A program made the translations under genes and the position numbers. Positions 16,686-25,506 of a DNA stretch of 45,447 nucleotides are shown here, piece after piece (the stretch's first letter is position 1; each line of letters begins with the position of its first letter). The DNA lies in contig JASAON010001515.1 in NCBI GenBank assembly GCA_030849065.1, forward strand, positions 1 to 45,447. The letters are read 5' to 3'. The notes under the pieces are model-generated. The model did no database searches, was not told where the DNA came from, and was given only the letters and a program-made list of their open reading frames with translations. Origin of the DNA: Jaenimonas drosophilae (lineage: Eukaryota > Euglenozoa > Kinetoplastea > Trypanosomatida > Trypanosomatidae).

Positions 16686-19193
16686 ATGATCGACACATTA
16701 GGTTCATCGGAAAAGCATTCACCACCTTCCCCGCAGCTACGCAACCCTAACAGTGGTGAGGTGTCCCCCAATGTGCATTCATCTGCTCGGTGCCCTTCAG
16801 AGCGATCGTCTCGTTGCGTCTCAAGGAGCCTTCCCCAAGTGCTGATTGACACTGAAAGACTATTTGGGTCTGAGCAGAATCCACTGATGAGTCGCTACGC
16901 CGTGTGTAGCTCCTCTGGTGGGGAACAGGTTGCCCAGCCGTCTGCAGTTCAAGTGACTGATGAAAAAGGCAAGGTTGCTCGCCTTCCGCATGACAGCAGT
17001 GGTGCCCACTTGCGCATGAAGCAGAGCAAAAGAGTGAATCGACGGAAGATTGTCCTGCTAGGACAACAGGAGGTAGGGAAGACATCATTACGACTCTGCT
17101 TTGAATCTGATCCATGGTTCTTCAAGGACTTACCCGAGGTGCGGACAACTTCTGGAGTGGATATCCAAAGGCATGTCGACGTACATGACACCAACGTCCA
17201 TGTCACTATTTCCGACTTTGCTGGTCAGGAAACCTATCACTCGCACACGTTTTTCTTGACTGACCGCTCCGTGATTGCGCTTGTCTGGAAGTTATCCTCG
17301 ATTGAGCAGGGCCACCTGAGCAGGGGAATTGAAGAAGGTGAAGAATTGCGACTTCAGGGGTGGATTACTGAGGTGTACTCAAAGTTTCCAAATACAAAGT
17401 TGGTCTTGATTGGTACGCACCTCGATGAGCTACGACAGAGGGACGACGCATCGGTGGAATCTGTTCTGATGAAGGTTGAGGGAAGAATTGATCAGTTTCT
17501 TTCAGCCATCAAGGCTAAGTCATTTCTCAAAGGAAGGGACTGCAGGGGATCGATGAGTGTTGTGGGCAGTTTCGCTGTCTCATGCAAGAAGCGCTCTGTC
17601 GTCTGCCCCCGCAAGTACCAGAGTGCCATGACGCAAAGGAAAATGAGCTCCCTCCTCCACTTTATGGTAGAGGTCGCTCGTCGGGATTGTCAGGATGACC
17701 CGGAGTTTCCAAACTCTTCCATCCCAGGTCACCTCGACGCATTCATTAACCGTATTCAAAAGCTGCAAAAGGACAACACAAATCGACTGCTGATCCCTAT
17801 CGGCGAGTTTGTCATGATGGCATCGGATGAAGGGATTCAAACCGATGCTGAGCTGCTCCAGGTAGCTAGGCTCATGCACTCCTGGGATGATATTTATGTT
17901 CTACATCCCTATTCCATCGAAAGCAATGAGTTCATCGTTCTCCAGCCTCAGTGGCTCCGGCGCATTGCTGCCGCCCTATTTTCATTTGCTCACGTTCTCC
18001 AAACGCCACTCCACCTGCGCAACTCCATCAAAGGCTTGGAATACATGATTAGCGCTGCTGAAGAAGCCGATATGTCCTTAATGAAAAAAGGCGTGCTGCG
18101 ACTTCCCCTGGCGCGTGTACTGTTCTCCAAGGCCATCAAGGACTCATTTGGTGTGAAGGTCACAGATTATGATATCAACATGTGCCTTGGGATGCTACAG
18201 TCAATGGAGGCCATATGCCCAATTGAGGTTAGACCAGATGATGAACACATCATCGCTGAAGAGACACTTTCCATGGAGTTGACCGATCCATCTCAGCCGC
18301 CAAAGCGTACGGTGCGGCGCTATTTTGTTCCGTCCCTCTCCCCTTATGATACTCCCCTGGAGCTGAGGCGTATCGTTCCTTTGCTGTTTCACCGTGGACG
18401 CCGTCAGCGCATGACGTTTAATCTGCTTCCAGATGAGTTGTGGTGGCGATTACAGTGCAAGCTCCACTCCATCGTTTGGGTAGTGGCGGTGTATCAGCCT
18501 GAAAGTTCCGTTGTCTTGGACGTTGCCGCCGCTGGTATGGGGAATGATTGGACGGTGGATGACCTACGATTGCGCGAAGCAGATGATGAAAATAGTCGAT
18601 GGCGAGATTCTCTCTGGCTAGGGGCGTCCACTGAAGCCCGTGTGTTGATGATACGTGAGGGAGCGTCTACGATATCCATCTTCTCAGCCGAGGTGAGCGC
18701 AGGAACTGCCGACTCCATCTTGGAGAAGCTAGAGGATGCCGTTTCTTTGCTCTTGTGCGAGTACGGTGGCGTGCAGAGAAAGATCGAATCCTCATGCTGT
18801 CGACCTGACTGCACTGGATGGATTCAGGAGGGATCTGATGGTGTCTTGTCGTGCTCCCAATGCAACGAGAAGATGCACGACCACAAAAACCATGGCTCCA
18901 AGTGTGTGGTTCATTTCTCCACTACGCTGATGGACGAGGTGAGAGGGTTGCTCACGGCTTGTGTTGCTAGTGTGTTTCTTCCGGGGATACTTGATTTTCT
19001 GGGCATCAACAGCAATACTCACCAACAACATCAATCCACCGCGCTCGACGCTGGCGTTGAACAAGTATCACGGATGAAGATGCCCGATGAATTCATTCAT
19101 GCGCTGGATAAGGTTATCCAAGTTATTCTCTTTCGGTCGTCCAAGCGACGCCTAGAGATGTGGCATGAAAGACATGCTTTCCAATCGAGTTGA
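16686..19193 (+). CDS. Roco-family GTPase with Roc-COR module and C-terminal Cys/His zinc-like motif
   Basis: This 835-residue protein has a Roc GTPase domain (residues about 115-300): P-loop GQQEVGKTS at 126-134, switch II DFAGQE at 177-182, and THLDE at 244-248. A COR region (about 340-680) follows, with the Roco-typical segment beginning PQWLRRIAAALFSF. Near the end, Cys/His pairs (CCRPDC ... CSQC ... HDHKNH, about residues 700-745) suggest a small zinc-binding motif. Roco proteins work as dimerising GTPases in signalling. Neither a leucine-rich repeat block nor a kinase domain is present here, so this is a minimal Roc-COR type. The first 110 residues are Ser-rich. I chose the ATG at 16686; a frame extension upstream uses TTG and crosses the AG at 16675-16676. 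Confidence 0.85.
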   Translation: MIDTLGSSEKHSPPSPQLRNPNSGEVSPNVHSSARCPSERSSRCVSRSLPQVLIDTERLFGSEQNPLMSRYAVCSSSGGEQVAQPSAVQVTDEKGKVARLPHDSSGAHLRMKQSKRVNRRKIVLLGQQEVGKTSLRLCFESDPWFFKDLPEVRTTSGVDIQRHVDVHDTNVHVTISDFAGQETYHSHTFFLTDRSVIALVWKLSSIEQGHLSRGIEEGEELRLQGWITEVYSKFPNTKLVLIGTHLDELRQRDDASVESVLMKVEGRIDQFLSAIKAKSFLKGRDCRGSMSVVGSFAVSCKKRSVVCPRKYQSAMTQRKMSSLLHFMVEVARRDCQDDPEFPNSSIPGHLDAFINRIQKLQKDNTNRLLIPIGEFVMMASDEGIQTDAELLQVARLMHSWDDIYVLHPYSIESNEFIVLQPQWLRRIAAALFSFAHVLQTPLHLRNSIKGLEYMISAAEEADMSLMKKGVLRLPLARVLFSKAIKDSFGVKVTDYDINMCLGMLQSMEAICPIEVRPDDEHIIAEETLSMELTDPSQPPKRTVRRYFVPSLSPYDTPLELRRIVPLLFHRGRRQRMTFNLLPDELWWRLQCKLHSIVWVVAVYQPESSVVLDVAAAGMGNDWTVDDLRLREADDENSRWRDSLWLGASTEARVLMIREGASTISIFSAEVSAGTADSILEKLEDAVSLLLCEYGGVQRKIESSCCRPDCTGWIQEGSDGVLSCSQCNEKMHDHKNHGSKCVVHFSTTLMDEVRGLLTACVASVFLPGILDFLGINSNTHQQHQSTALDAGVEQVSRMKMPDEFIHALDKVIQVILFRSSKRRLEMWHERHAFQSS

Positions 19194-19623
19194 GTGGAAT
19201 CAACCGGAACCAAATGGGTACGGGACTACGTACTGCAACCACCTTACATCCGGAGCTATATATCGTTGCTCCCCCCCATTGTACAGTTTCACATGTTTTT
19301 CTCTTTCAATGGTCACTGCTTTCCGGCCCTTGGCTCTTTGCCATCACTCTGAGGAACCCCCTCTCACTCTCTCGCTGTGTAAGTGCACTCCCACCTTCCC
19401 ATATGACTTCTTCTTCTCTGGCTACGAGATTGGCAGAGAGCCATTAGATATCTGTTCTTTGCCCTCTTCACGTAATCTGTCATTGCTTGCATGCACTCTA
19501 GACTGCATTGACGCGCATAGCACACTGACTTGACGGTTCGTGGCCTAGGGGATAGTACACCACAGTTGCTCTGGAGTACAGCTCACACGATTGCTGATTC
19601 TATATTCTTCTACAGTACATGAC
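19194..19623. other. Spacer without recognised genes
   Basis: This 430-base spacer holds pyrimidine-rich stretches (for example 19268-19280 and 19354-19373) and acceptor-like AGs. No convincing ORF or RNA gene is visible; the open frame reaching 19533 begins inside the preceding gene. Confidence 0.5.
19595..19615 (+). promoter_or_regulatory. Trans-splice acceptor for the 948-residue gene
   Basis: CTGATTCTATATTCTTCTACAG ends at 19615. The in-frame ATG at 19624 follows after eight bases, making it the likely start; an out-of-frame ATG lies at 19619. Confidence 0.6.
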
Positions 19624-22470
19624 ATGCCAGCCAAGCGAGGTAGCAAAGCTTCCAACGGCAATTCTCCTCCACGGCTTTCCCCCACTTCTAATGACAGCAC
19701 TCATTTTAGCCCATCCGATAAGGATATCGGAGCGGCACTGCAACGCTTGAGAGACAAACTTAGATCATCAGAACCTCAGTATACTGAAGATGATGTAGCA
19801 GAAATTCCATTTCCACTAGAGGGTGGATCACCGTCGCATTCACCCGCTCGAGCAGAGGAGCCACTCACTCCTCTTTTGTTAGCCGAGGACAAGCTTTCCC
19901 CAACTACTGGCGTAGGTGTACCATCTGGAGGATCATCTCTCAACTTAGACATACCGCTGTCGTTGGTTCTCTTCTCAACAGCGGTGAACTTGTTTGATGC
20001 GAAGCTGGTCAGCAAAAGCCGACGAGTCGCGCAGGATGCAGTGAAGCTGGTGAAGCAGGGCTACGCTCTGGTGTGGAGGGACTCAGAGTACATTGAGAAC
20101 ACCGCTTCTACGGCGCGTGCCCTTCTTCCGTCTCGCTCTGCCTCAGTCGGCTTTCCTGACACCCCGCATCCACGGAGCTCGGCACAGCAATCGCCATGCG
20201 CTCGCCGAAGCCTCACACTGCGCACGAATGGCCAGTCAACTTTGGCGGTAAAGTCTCCATCTCCGTCCCCAGCCCCAGTTTTTCGTCCACCAGATGAGCT
20301 CGTAAGGCTGCTTGCGGACTGTGTCCAGGTGGTTTTGGTCTACGCCAATGTTTCATATGTCCTACGACACACCATTACCAGCAGTGAAGGGACGTTGCGG
20401 CTTTTTTGCTTCATTTGCTCCGCTGCACATCAAATGGAGCAGTCGATGAGAGGTCCAGTCCGAAGTGCAGAGGAGGAGCTGTGCGCCCTCGAAGACATGT
20501 GGCGTGGGTGTGGCGTGGATGGACCAATGATTGGAAGCCTGAGGCAGTGCTACCTCATTGAGTTCCTGCTGGATGCTGGGCTACCACCTGCGGTGTGCTC
20601 ATCTCGATACGATGGCCTTCAAGCTGCCTTGATGTCCAAGAAGGAGAAAATTGTGCTGGACATTACAGCCAGCCGGCACTCCTTTCCGCTGATGATGCGA
20701 ACGATGCCCTTGCGAGGCATTGCGGGTATGGTCAATGTCTCAGCCTGTGCAGACCCCAAACTGAGAGTGCGGCTGCTCAGTAAAATGACAACCGAGGGCC
20801 TCGTGGAGAAGCTGAGTGCAGAGATTCAGTCCGCGGTGGAGGGGCTCATGGCACCACCTTCCTCACCAGCAGCCGGCAAACCCAAGTGCCTTTCTCCGCC
20901 CAGCCGAAGAGGAACCGGACGTTCGCCACGAGGGGAAACCTCCCGAGCGGGGAGCTCCGCCCCAGGTTCTGCCTCACCCAGCCCTGGGCGAAGTACTGCG
21001 CGTTCTCCCAGTCCCTCCGCCCCACCTACTTCACCAACCTCTCGAAGTTTCCCATGGGAGGAGGACCCTCCCCTCCAGAGATTGGGCCTCTGCATAGATA
21101 TCTTGTTGCTTCTGACGAGCCCGAACCTTCGCGGCGCGGCAGAAACCGAGGAGCTTCTTCGCAACCCAAAGACTGCGGGGTCAGCTATTACTCGCTGCAT
21201 CACGTGGTCGACGCACGAGAAGCCACTACAGGATATCATCATGCACTTGCTTCGGGTGCTCTGTGTTGCCAACACCCCCTGCATGGGCTATTCGCCAGCG
21301 CATACCATGAGCATGCTTGTCCATGCTCAAGCTGCTGACTGCATTCTTCATATTGCCGCTTATAGCGGAAGCACATACGGCATGGTGGTGGAGTGCATTG
21401 ACGTCTTCATCGCGGATTCCTTGGTAGGGGCTACCGAACACAGCGGGAAACAGAGTGGCGGACGAACACACTCTCCTGTGAAGGGCCCGCCCACCTCCAT
21501 GGGTGATGGTTCGGTACCGGTACCCGCACTCGACCCAAGCGGCCTCCTTGGCCTTTTCGTCCCGTTGCTTCTCATGGAAGATCATGCAGAGGCTAATCGA
21601 AGGTCGATTGTGTCGTGGTTCGGCTGGCTAGCTGAAAAGCTACTTCCTCAGGTGTTTGAAGCACCAGTGCTCACCCTGGGACGACGGAGCAGCTCAGCGT
21701 GGGGTCGTCGACGGCTAGAGAAGGCTGAGGAGTGCACCACCCAGGGATCGGGATGGTGGAAACGGGAGGCTCCAGTACTAGCACGGGATCTGACGCGAGA
21801 GGAGATTCAGTCACTATCTTCCTACTTCAGCTTCTGTTGCCGGGTGATCTGTGAAACGACATGGAGAGATGGCTGTGAAGGGCTCTTTGCGAAGATGGCA
21901 TCTCTTTCGTACAACGTGGTCGTGAACAGTCGCCGTCGATCCAACATCTACGTCGGCCAAGCTGCGGCTTGTTACGATTCCCTTGCACCCATTTTGGAGC
22001 CAGTGCAGGGCGCCGCTCCTGGCGAAAAGAGCCTAGATGTGTCCATGGATGAGGATGCGCCGTCAACCCCACCTCGACTTCTATCGACTGATCGCTCGCC
22101 GGCGCGCTCTTCTAAAAGAGGAAGACGAGGGCAAATGGCCTCACCGTCGAAGAGTGAAGAACTGTTTCAGACATTTATTCCGAGCCCGAGCTCGCCGCTC
22201 TTCTACGACGCCTACAGCTCACGTAGCACTGCTCATGAAATGAGGGAGCCCGATGGGATCAGCCGTGGACTCTTGTGGGGGGACAATGAGGCCAATTCAC
22301 CAGGTCGCGAAGGGGCAGCCACCCCACCCCAAAGTCGTTCGTTCGCTGACGAGGAAGAGCAGCGCTCCCCAGAACAAGTCACTCGCTCCTGGCGAGATAG
22401 CCTTTCACTGCGTGTTCTTCTCTCCACAATCAGCGGAGGCTTGGGATATCGCCGCTCACGCGAGGAGTGA
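19624..22470 (+). CDS. Large Ser/Pro-rich protein, function unknown
   Basis: This 948-residue protein is not recognised. Low-complexity Ser/Pro/Arg-rich regions (about 1-110, 170-215, 410-475, 800-870) alternate with more ordered, Leu-rich helical stretches (about 110-160, 215-400, 480-610, 640-780). Many SP and TP dipeptides in the disordered parts look like proline-directed kinase sites. The ordered blocks could be helical repeats, but no named repeat is certain. No transmembrane segment or signal peptide is seen. The N-terminus MPAKRGSKAS is basic. Confidence 0.78.
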   Translation: MPAKRGSKASNGNSPPRLSPTSNDSTHFSPSDKDIGAALQRLRDKLRSSEPQYTEDDVAEIPFPLEGGSPSHSPARAEEPLTPLLLAEDKLSPTTGVGVPSGGSSLNLDIPLSLVLFSTAVNLFDAKLVSKSRRVAQDAVKLVKQGYALVWRDSEYIENTASTARALLPSRSASVGFPDTPHPRSSAQQSPCARRSLTLRTNGQSTLAVKSPSPSPAPVFRPPDELVRLLADCVQVVLVYANVSYVLRHTITSSEGTLRLFCFICSAAHQMEQSMRGPVRSAEEELCALEDMWRGCGVDGPMIGSLRQCYLIEFLLDAGLPPAVCSSRYDGLQAALMSKKEKIVLDITASRHSFPLMMRTMPLRGIAGMVNVSACADPKLRVRLLSKMTTEGLVEKLSAEIQSAVEGLMAPPSSPAAGKPKCLSPPSRRGTGRSPRGETSRAGSSAPGSASPSPGRSTARSPSPSAPPTSPTSRSFPWEEDPPLQRLGLCIDILLLLTSPNLRGAAETEELLRNPKTAGSAITRCITWSTHEKPLQDIIMHLLRVLCVANTPCMGYSPAHTMSMLVHAQAADCILHIAAYSGSTYGMVVECIDVFIADSLVGATEHSGKQSGGRTHSPVKGPPTSMGDGSVPVPALDPSGLLGLFVPLLLMEDHAEANRRSIVSWFGWLAEKLLPQVFEAPVLTLGRRSSSAWGRRRLEKAEECTTQGSGWWKREAPVLARDLTREEIQSLSSYFSFCCRVICETTWRDGCEGLFAKMASLSYNVVVNSRRRSNIYVGQAAACYDSLAPILEPVQGAAPGEKSLDVSMDEDAPSTPPRLLSTDRSPARSSKRGRRGQMASPSKSEELFQTFIPSPSSPLFYDAYSSRSTAHEMREPDGISRGLLWGDNEANSPGREGAATPPQSRSFADEEEQRSPEQVTRSWRDSLSLRVLLSTISGGLGYRRSREE

Positions 22471-22613
22471 GAAAGAGGAGAGGTCGCCGTTGCCAAGTGT
22501 GGTCTGTGACACACACACGCAACAAAAAAATGTCCACATCTACCTCCTCACTTCTGCTTCTTGTTATGGGGAAACTTGAACGACGTGGTCAGCACATCTT
22601 CTACTTCTGCGGT

Positions 22614-22646
22614 TCTTGATTCTCTTCTTCTTCTTTGATCTGCTAG
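22614..22646 (+). promoter_or_regulatory. Trans-splice acceptor for the four-TM gene
   Basis: TTCTTGATTCTCTTCTTCTTCTTTGATCTGCTAG ends at 22646, and the ATG at 22697 follows after 50 bases. A second AG (CTACCAG, ending 22683) is closer. Confidence 0.65.
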
Positions 22647-22696
22647 GCGATTACCACACAAACAATCACGAGAGACGCTACCAGTTGTCCTTTTTC

Positions 22697-23053
22697 ATGT
22701 GGATATACGTTCCCTTCGCTGTTGGTGCGGGTGTGTTCTCCGCCATGAACGCCGTAGGCTCCGTCATTTGTTGGTACGCCAGCCAACGACGTATCATGCT
22801 CGTCACCGGCGCTATCAACACGACCATTGGTGCTGCTGGTGCGGTAATCTATCCCCATGATGTGTTCCTGTCCAACGTGTACTTGAGCGCGGCAGCGTCC
22901 TGCGCATCTGGTCAGTTTCTTTTGCATGCTGTTCGTACGCCCAGTCTATTGAAACCTTCAGGCGTTGGTCTTGCTTATGGGTTGTGGGTGATGTCACTGC
23001 TTGGATACGGCATCAATCGTGGAAAGTGGGCCTACGCGCTTCGTTTTGACTGA
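22697..23053 (+). CDS. Small four-TM membrane protein, TMEM14-like
   Basis: This 118-residue protein is almost entirely hydrophobic, with four predicted helices at about residues 4-25, 34-53, 58-78 and 88-106, and short basic loops. The spacing, the Gly-rich helices, and the segment RTPSLLKPSGVGLAYGL before the last helix resemble the TMEM14 family (RFYHSGKFMPAG...), small proteins of mitochondrial or other membranes. The match is by eye and weak. The first ATG after the acceptor is used; codons upstream in frame carry no ATG. Confidence 0.6.
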   Translation: MWIYVPFAVGAGVFSAMNAVGSVICWYASQRRIMLVTGAINTTIGAAGAVIYPHDVFLSNVYLSAAASCASGQFLLHAVRTPSLLKPSGVGLAYGLWVMSLLGYGINRGKWAYALRFD

Positions 23054-23350
23054 CCGCAGGCTCTGGCAGCGGTGGCTTAACCCCGGCGTTTACGTTCAGG
23101 GGGTTTACAGATACATGAGAATCAATCACTCATCCATCTCTTCATCAGACAAGACTGCTTCTAGTGTTCGAAAGACTTCAGGTGTTCTGTGCCCACATTA
23201 CTTTTTTTTTTTTTGCCATCATTTGTATCCATCTCTCCTCTTTGAAGTACGTGACAGAAACCACATAGATTGAGCTTGCCAGCACTGTCGGAATAGCGCA
23301 CATTCAGTGGCGCTAGGCTCTGCGCACTCACCTATCCATAGAATTGACTG

Positions 23351-23367
23351 AAACTTCTCTTCCACAG
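23351..23367 (+). promoter_or_regulatory. Trans-splice acceptor for the SP-RING gene
   Basis: AACTTCTCTTCCACAG ends at 23367, and the ATG at 23379 follows after 11 bases. Confidence 0.72.
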
Positions 23368-23378
23368 CTGGGGAACAC

Positions 23379-25025
23379 ATGCCCCCCGTATCTCGTCGTG
23401 GGCATGTTTCCATCGCCAGTCTCTTTGATGCGGCACAGGCCCAGGGAGGGACGCCGAATCGTCGAGGCTACCACATTGCTCCTCCCGGTTCATCGAGCCG
23501 ACACCCATCGAACTCAAGTGACAGCCGCAGTCACGGAAACGGCACGATTCCGTCATTGGGCCCGTCAACGGACCGCACAAACAACACCCCTTCCACAGTA
23601 TCCACCAGCTCCTCCCCCACACTTCAGGCTGTTCGCCAGAGAATTCTCGAGGAGTTGGCGACGGAGCAGCAATCATCATCCACGACTCACCATGGCCGTC
23701 GTGGGGACACCACTCGTCCCGGAAGCAAACTGCAGGAACATCGTCAGAGGGCGATGGCAATTGCTTTTGGGTCTGGAGCCGATGGTGAAACACCGCGACG
23801 GCTTTCCAAGTCCAAAGCTAGCCTGGCAGATACATTGGGTAGTGTGGAGGAAGATGAGCTGGAGGTCTCTGCTGTGGAGTTCTCTCTCAATTGCCCGTAC
23901 TCACAGCTTCCCATAACAACTCCGGTCCGAAGCCGTGATTGCCAGCACGTTCAGTGCTGTGATCTCGAGTCGTGGATGGTACTCCTGGAGAAGTACCGCT
24001 CACTGCGCGACCCCAAGGGACCTTGCCCGGTGTGTGAGCAGCGTGTGGCGGCGAGTTCACTCGAAGTGGATTTGTGGATGCTTTCCATCATTCAGCTCAT
24101 GCCATCAGGTACTCATTTGATTGTTCTTGAGAAGGATGGTTGCTACCGTAGTGGTGATATTTCTCGAGTACGCCGCAAGGAGGAGCTGATGATGGAGATT
24201 GACTGCACGCAGGAGGACTATGCCAATCTTCTTGGCGAGGTGATCGACGACAGCGACCATGACGAGGCTCCCGTCTGTCTGGAGCCGAACCTTCGGCCTC
24301 CGATTTCCGCGCCAAAGCGCACGCTCGTGGAGCGGGCCCCGTCCCCGCCCGTGGTTCGGGTGAAGCAAGAAATGGGCGTGGCTGGCGATTCCCCCTTCAC
24401 CCAGTCTGCCAAGGGATCGCAGGAAGGTGGGGTTGTTGTGGTCCACTATGTTGAGGCAAAGGCACAGAGCGATCGCACAGCGCTGCCCAGCCAACTTCGG
24501 TTGTGGAGGCTTTATTGTGGTAAGTGCCGCACCATCATGCTAAAGGGTGAGGATGGACGGATGGAGTCGTGCGGCAGCTGTGGGGCGGAGTTTTCCGTGG
24601 AGAGTTGCTTCCTGGTTCGACAGTTCGACGAGAGTTCCCGTGTCTCGATGGAGTTGACCCCCGACAACACTCTCATCTTGTGTGGAGTGGATGCCGTGGC
24701 CCCGTACCTCTACCGAGCAGGATTCTTCCGTACCTTGTTTCGACCGGAGGATTACGCGATGCCAACCATATTTTCATCTCCCCCACCAGGTGTGTGGGTC
24801 AGCACCTACGCACTTACCAGATTTGAACTAGACTTTCTGGAGGCTTGTTGCCACCGCGTTGCGTGTGGAGATAACCTCGTGGAGCTGGGTGAAATGATGG
24901 TTCCCAGCCTCTTTCGAATTCCACGTCGACGGGCGGCTGGGAGCCAGAGCGGGCCGTGGTCTCAAGGGCGGGGACCACACTCGAGCCCCTTTGCTGCTGC
25001 AGCCGCTTCTTCTGGGTATCAATAA
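23379..25025 (+). CDS. SIZ1: SP-RING (MIZ) SUMO E3 ligase, SIZ/PIAS-like
   Basis: This 548-residue protein has an SP-RING at residues about 168-225. It opens LNCPYSQLPITTPVRSRDCQHVQCCDLESW, with C172, the C..H..C cluster, and CPVC at 216-219. SP-RING proteins help transfer SUMO from UBC9 to targets, and T. brucei has one such ligase, SIZ1, linked to nuclear gene-expression control. A PINIT domain and SAP domain are not evident. The first 150 residues are Ser/Pro/Arg-rich and probably disordered. A second zinc-ribbon-like motif (YCGKC at about 380-383 and CGSC at about 399-402) lies in the C-terminal half, which is otherwise unassigned. The gene symbol is by domain analogy, not proven orthology. 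Confidence 0.83.
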   Translation: MPPVSRRGHVSIASLFDAAQAQGGTPNRRGYHIAPPGSSSRHPSNSSDSRSHGNGTIPSLGPSTDRTNNTPSTVSTSSSPTLQAVRQRILEELATEQQSSSTTHHGRRGDTTRPGSKLQEHRQRAMAIAFGSGADGETPRRLSKSKASLADTLGSVEEDELEVSAVEFSLNCPYSQLPITTPVRSRDCQHVQCCDLESWMVLLEKYRSLRDPKGPCPVCEQRVAASSLEVDLWMLSIIQLMPSGTHLIVLEKDGCYRSGDISRVRRKEELMMEIDCTQEDYANLLGEVIDDSDHDEAPVCLEPNLRPPISAPKRTLVERAPSPPVVRVKQEMGVAGDSPFTQSAKGSQEGGVVVVHYVEAKAQSDRTALPSQLRLWRLYCGKCRTIMLKGEDGRMESCGSCGAEFSVESCFLVRQFDESSRVSMELTPDNTLILCGVDAVAPYLYRAGFFRTLFRPEDYAMPTIFSSPPPGVWVSTYALTRFELDFLEACCHRVACGDNLVELGEMMVPSLFRIPRRRAAGSQSGPWSQGRGPHSSPFAAAAASSGYQ

Positions 25026-25506
25026 CTACCATTGAGAAGCTGAGCTTCTTCTACGACCATTGCCATGGAGGATGATGGCCTTCGCACAGCGAACAGGGGT
25101 GAGGTATGCAGTTGGTGAGTGTGTGTGAGTGTGTGTCACAGATATTTGCTGTCACTACCCACTATCCTTTGCTCGTACATTTCTTTTGGTTGCTTCTTTG
25201 CATACACACAAGGGTACTGTCGGTGTACCAAACTTCACATTTTTTTTTTGCGTGCTTTACCTACTTTGGTTTTGGGTAAGCACCCTTCACAGATTTACCT
25301 AGGTTCTATTATCTCTTCCATACTGAGACGAGACCTTGGGTCAAGTTCTAGACAGCCCCTTGAAGTGTATGTTGTGCTGTCAGAACGAAGAAGAAAGATT
25401 CACCTTTCTCTGCTGCTTGCTAAATCATCAGCCGCTGTAGAAAGGTTGGCGGCAGCCATATACCAGTGGCTGCAGATCCTACCTTCATATCCACCGTTTG
25501 AGCACG
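25026..25506. other. Spacer with GT repeat and pyrimidine tracts
   Basis: This 480-base spacer has a GTGTGA-type repeat at about 25112-25137 and a T9 run near 25240. Several pyrimidine tracts ending in AG precede the ABC gene. An open frame at 25119-25559 lacks ATG at its start, overlaps the next gene and shows no family resemblance, so I do not call it. Confidence 0.5.
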
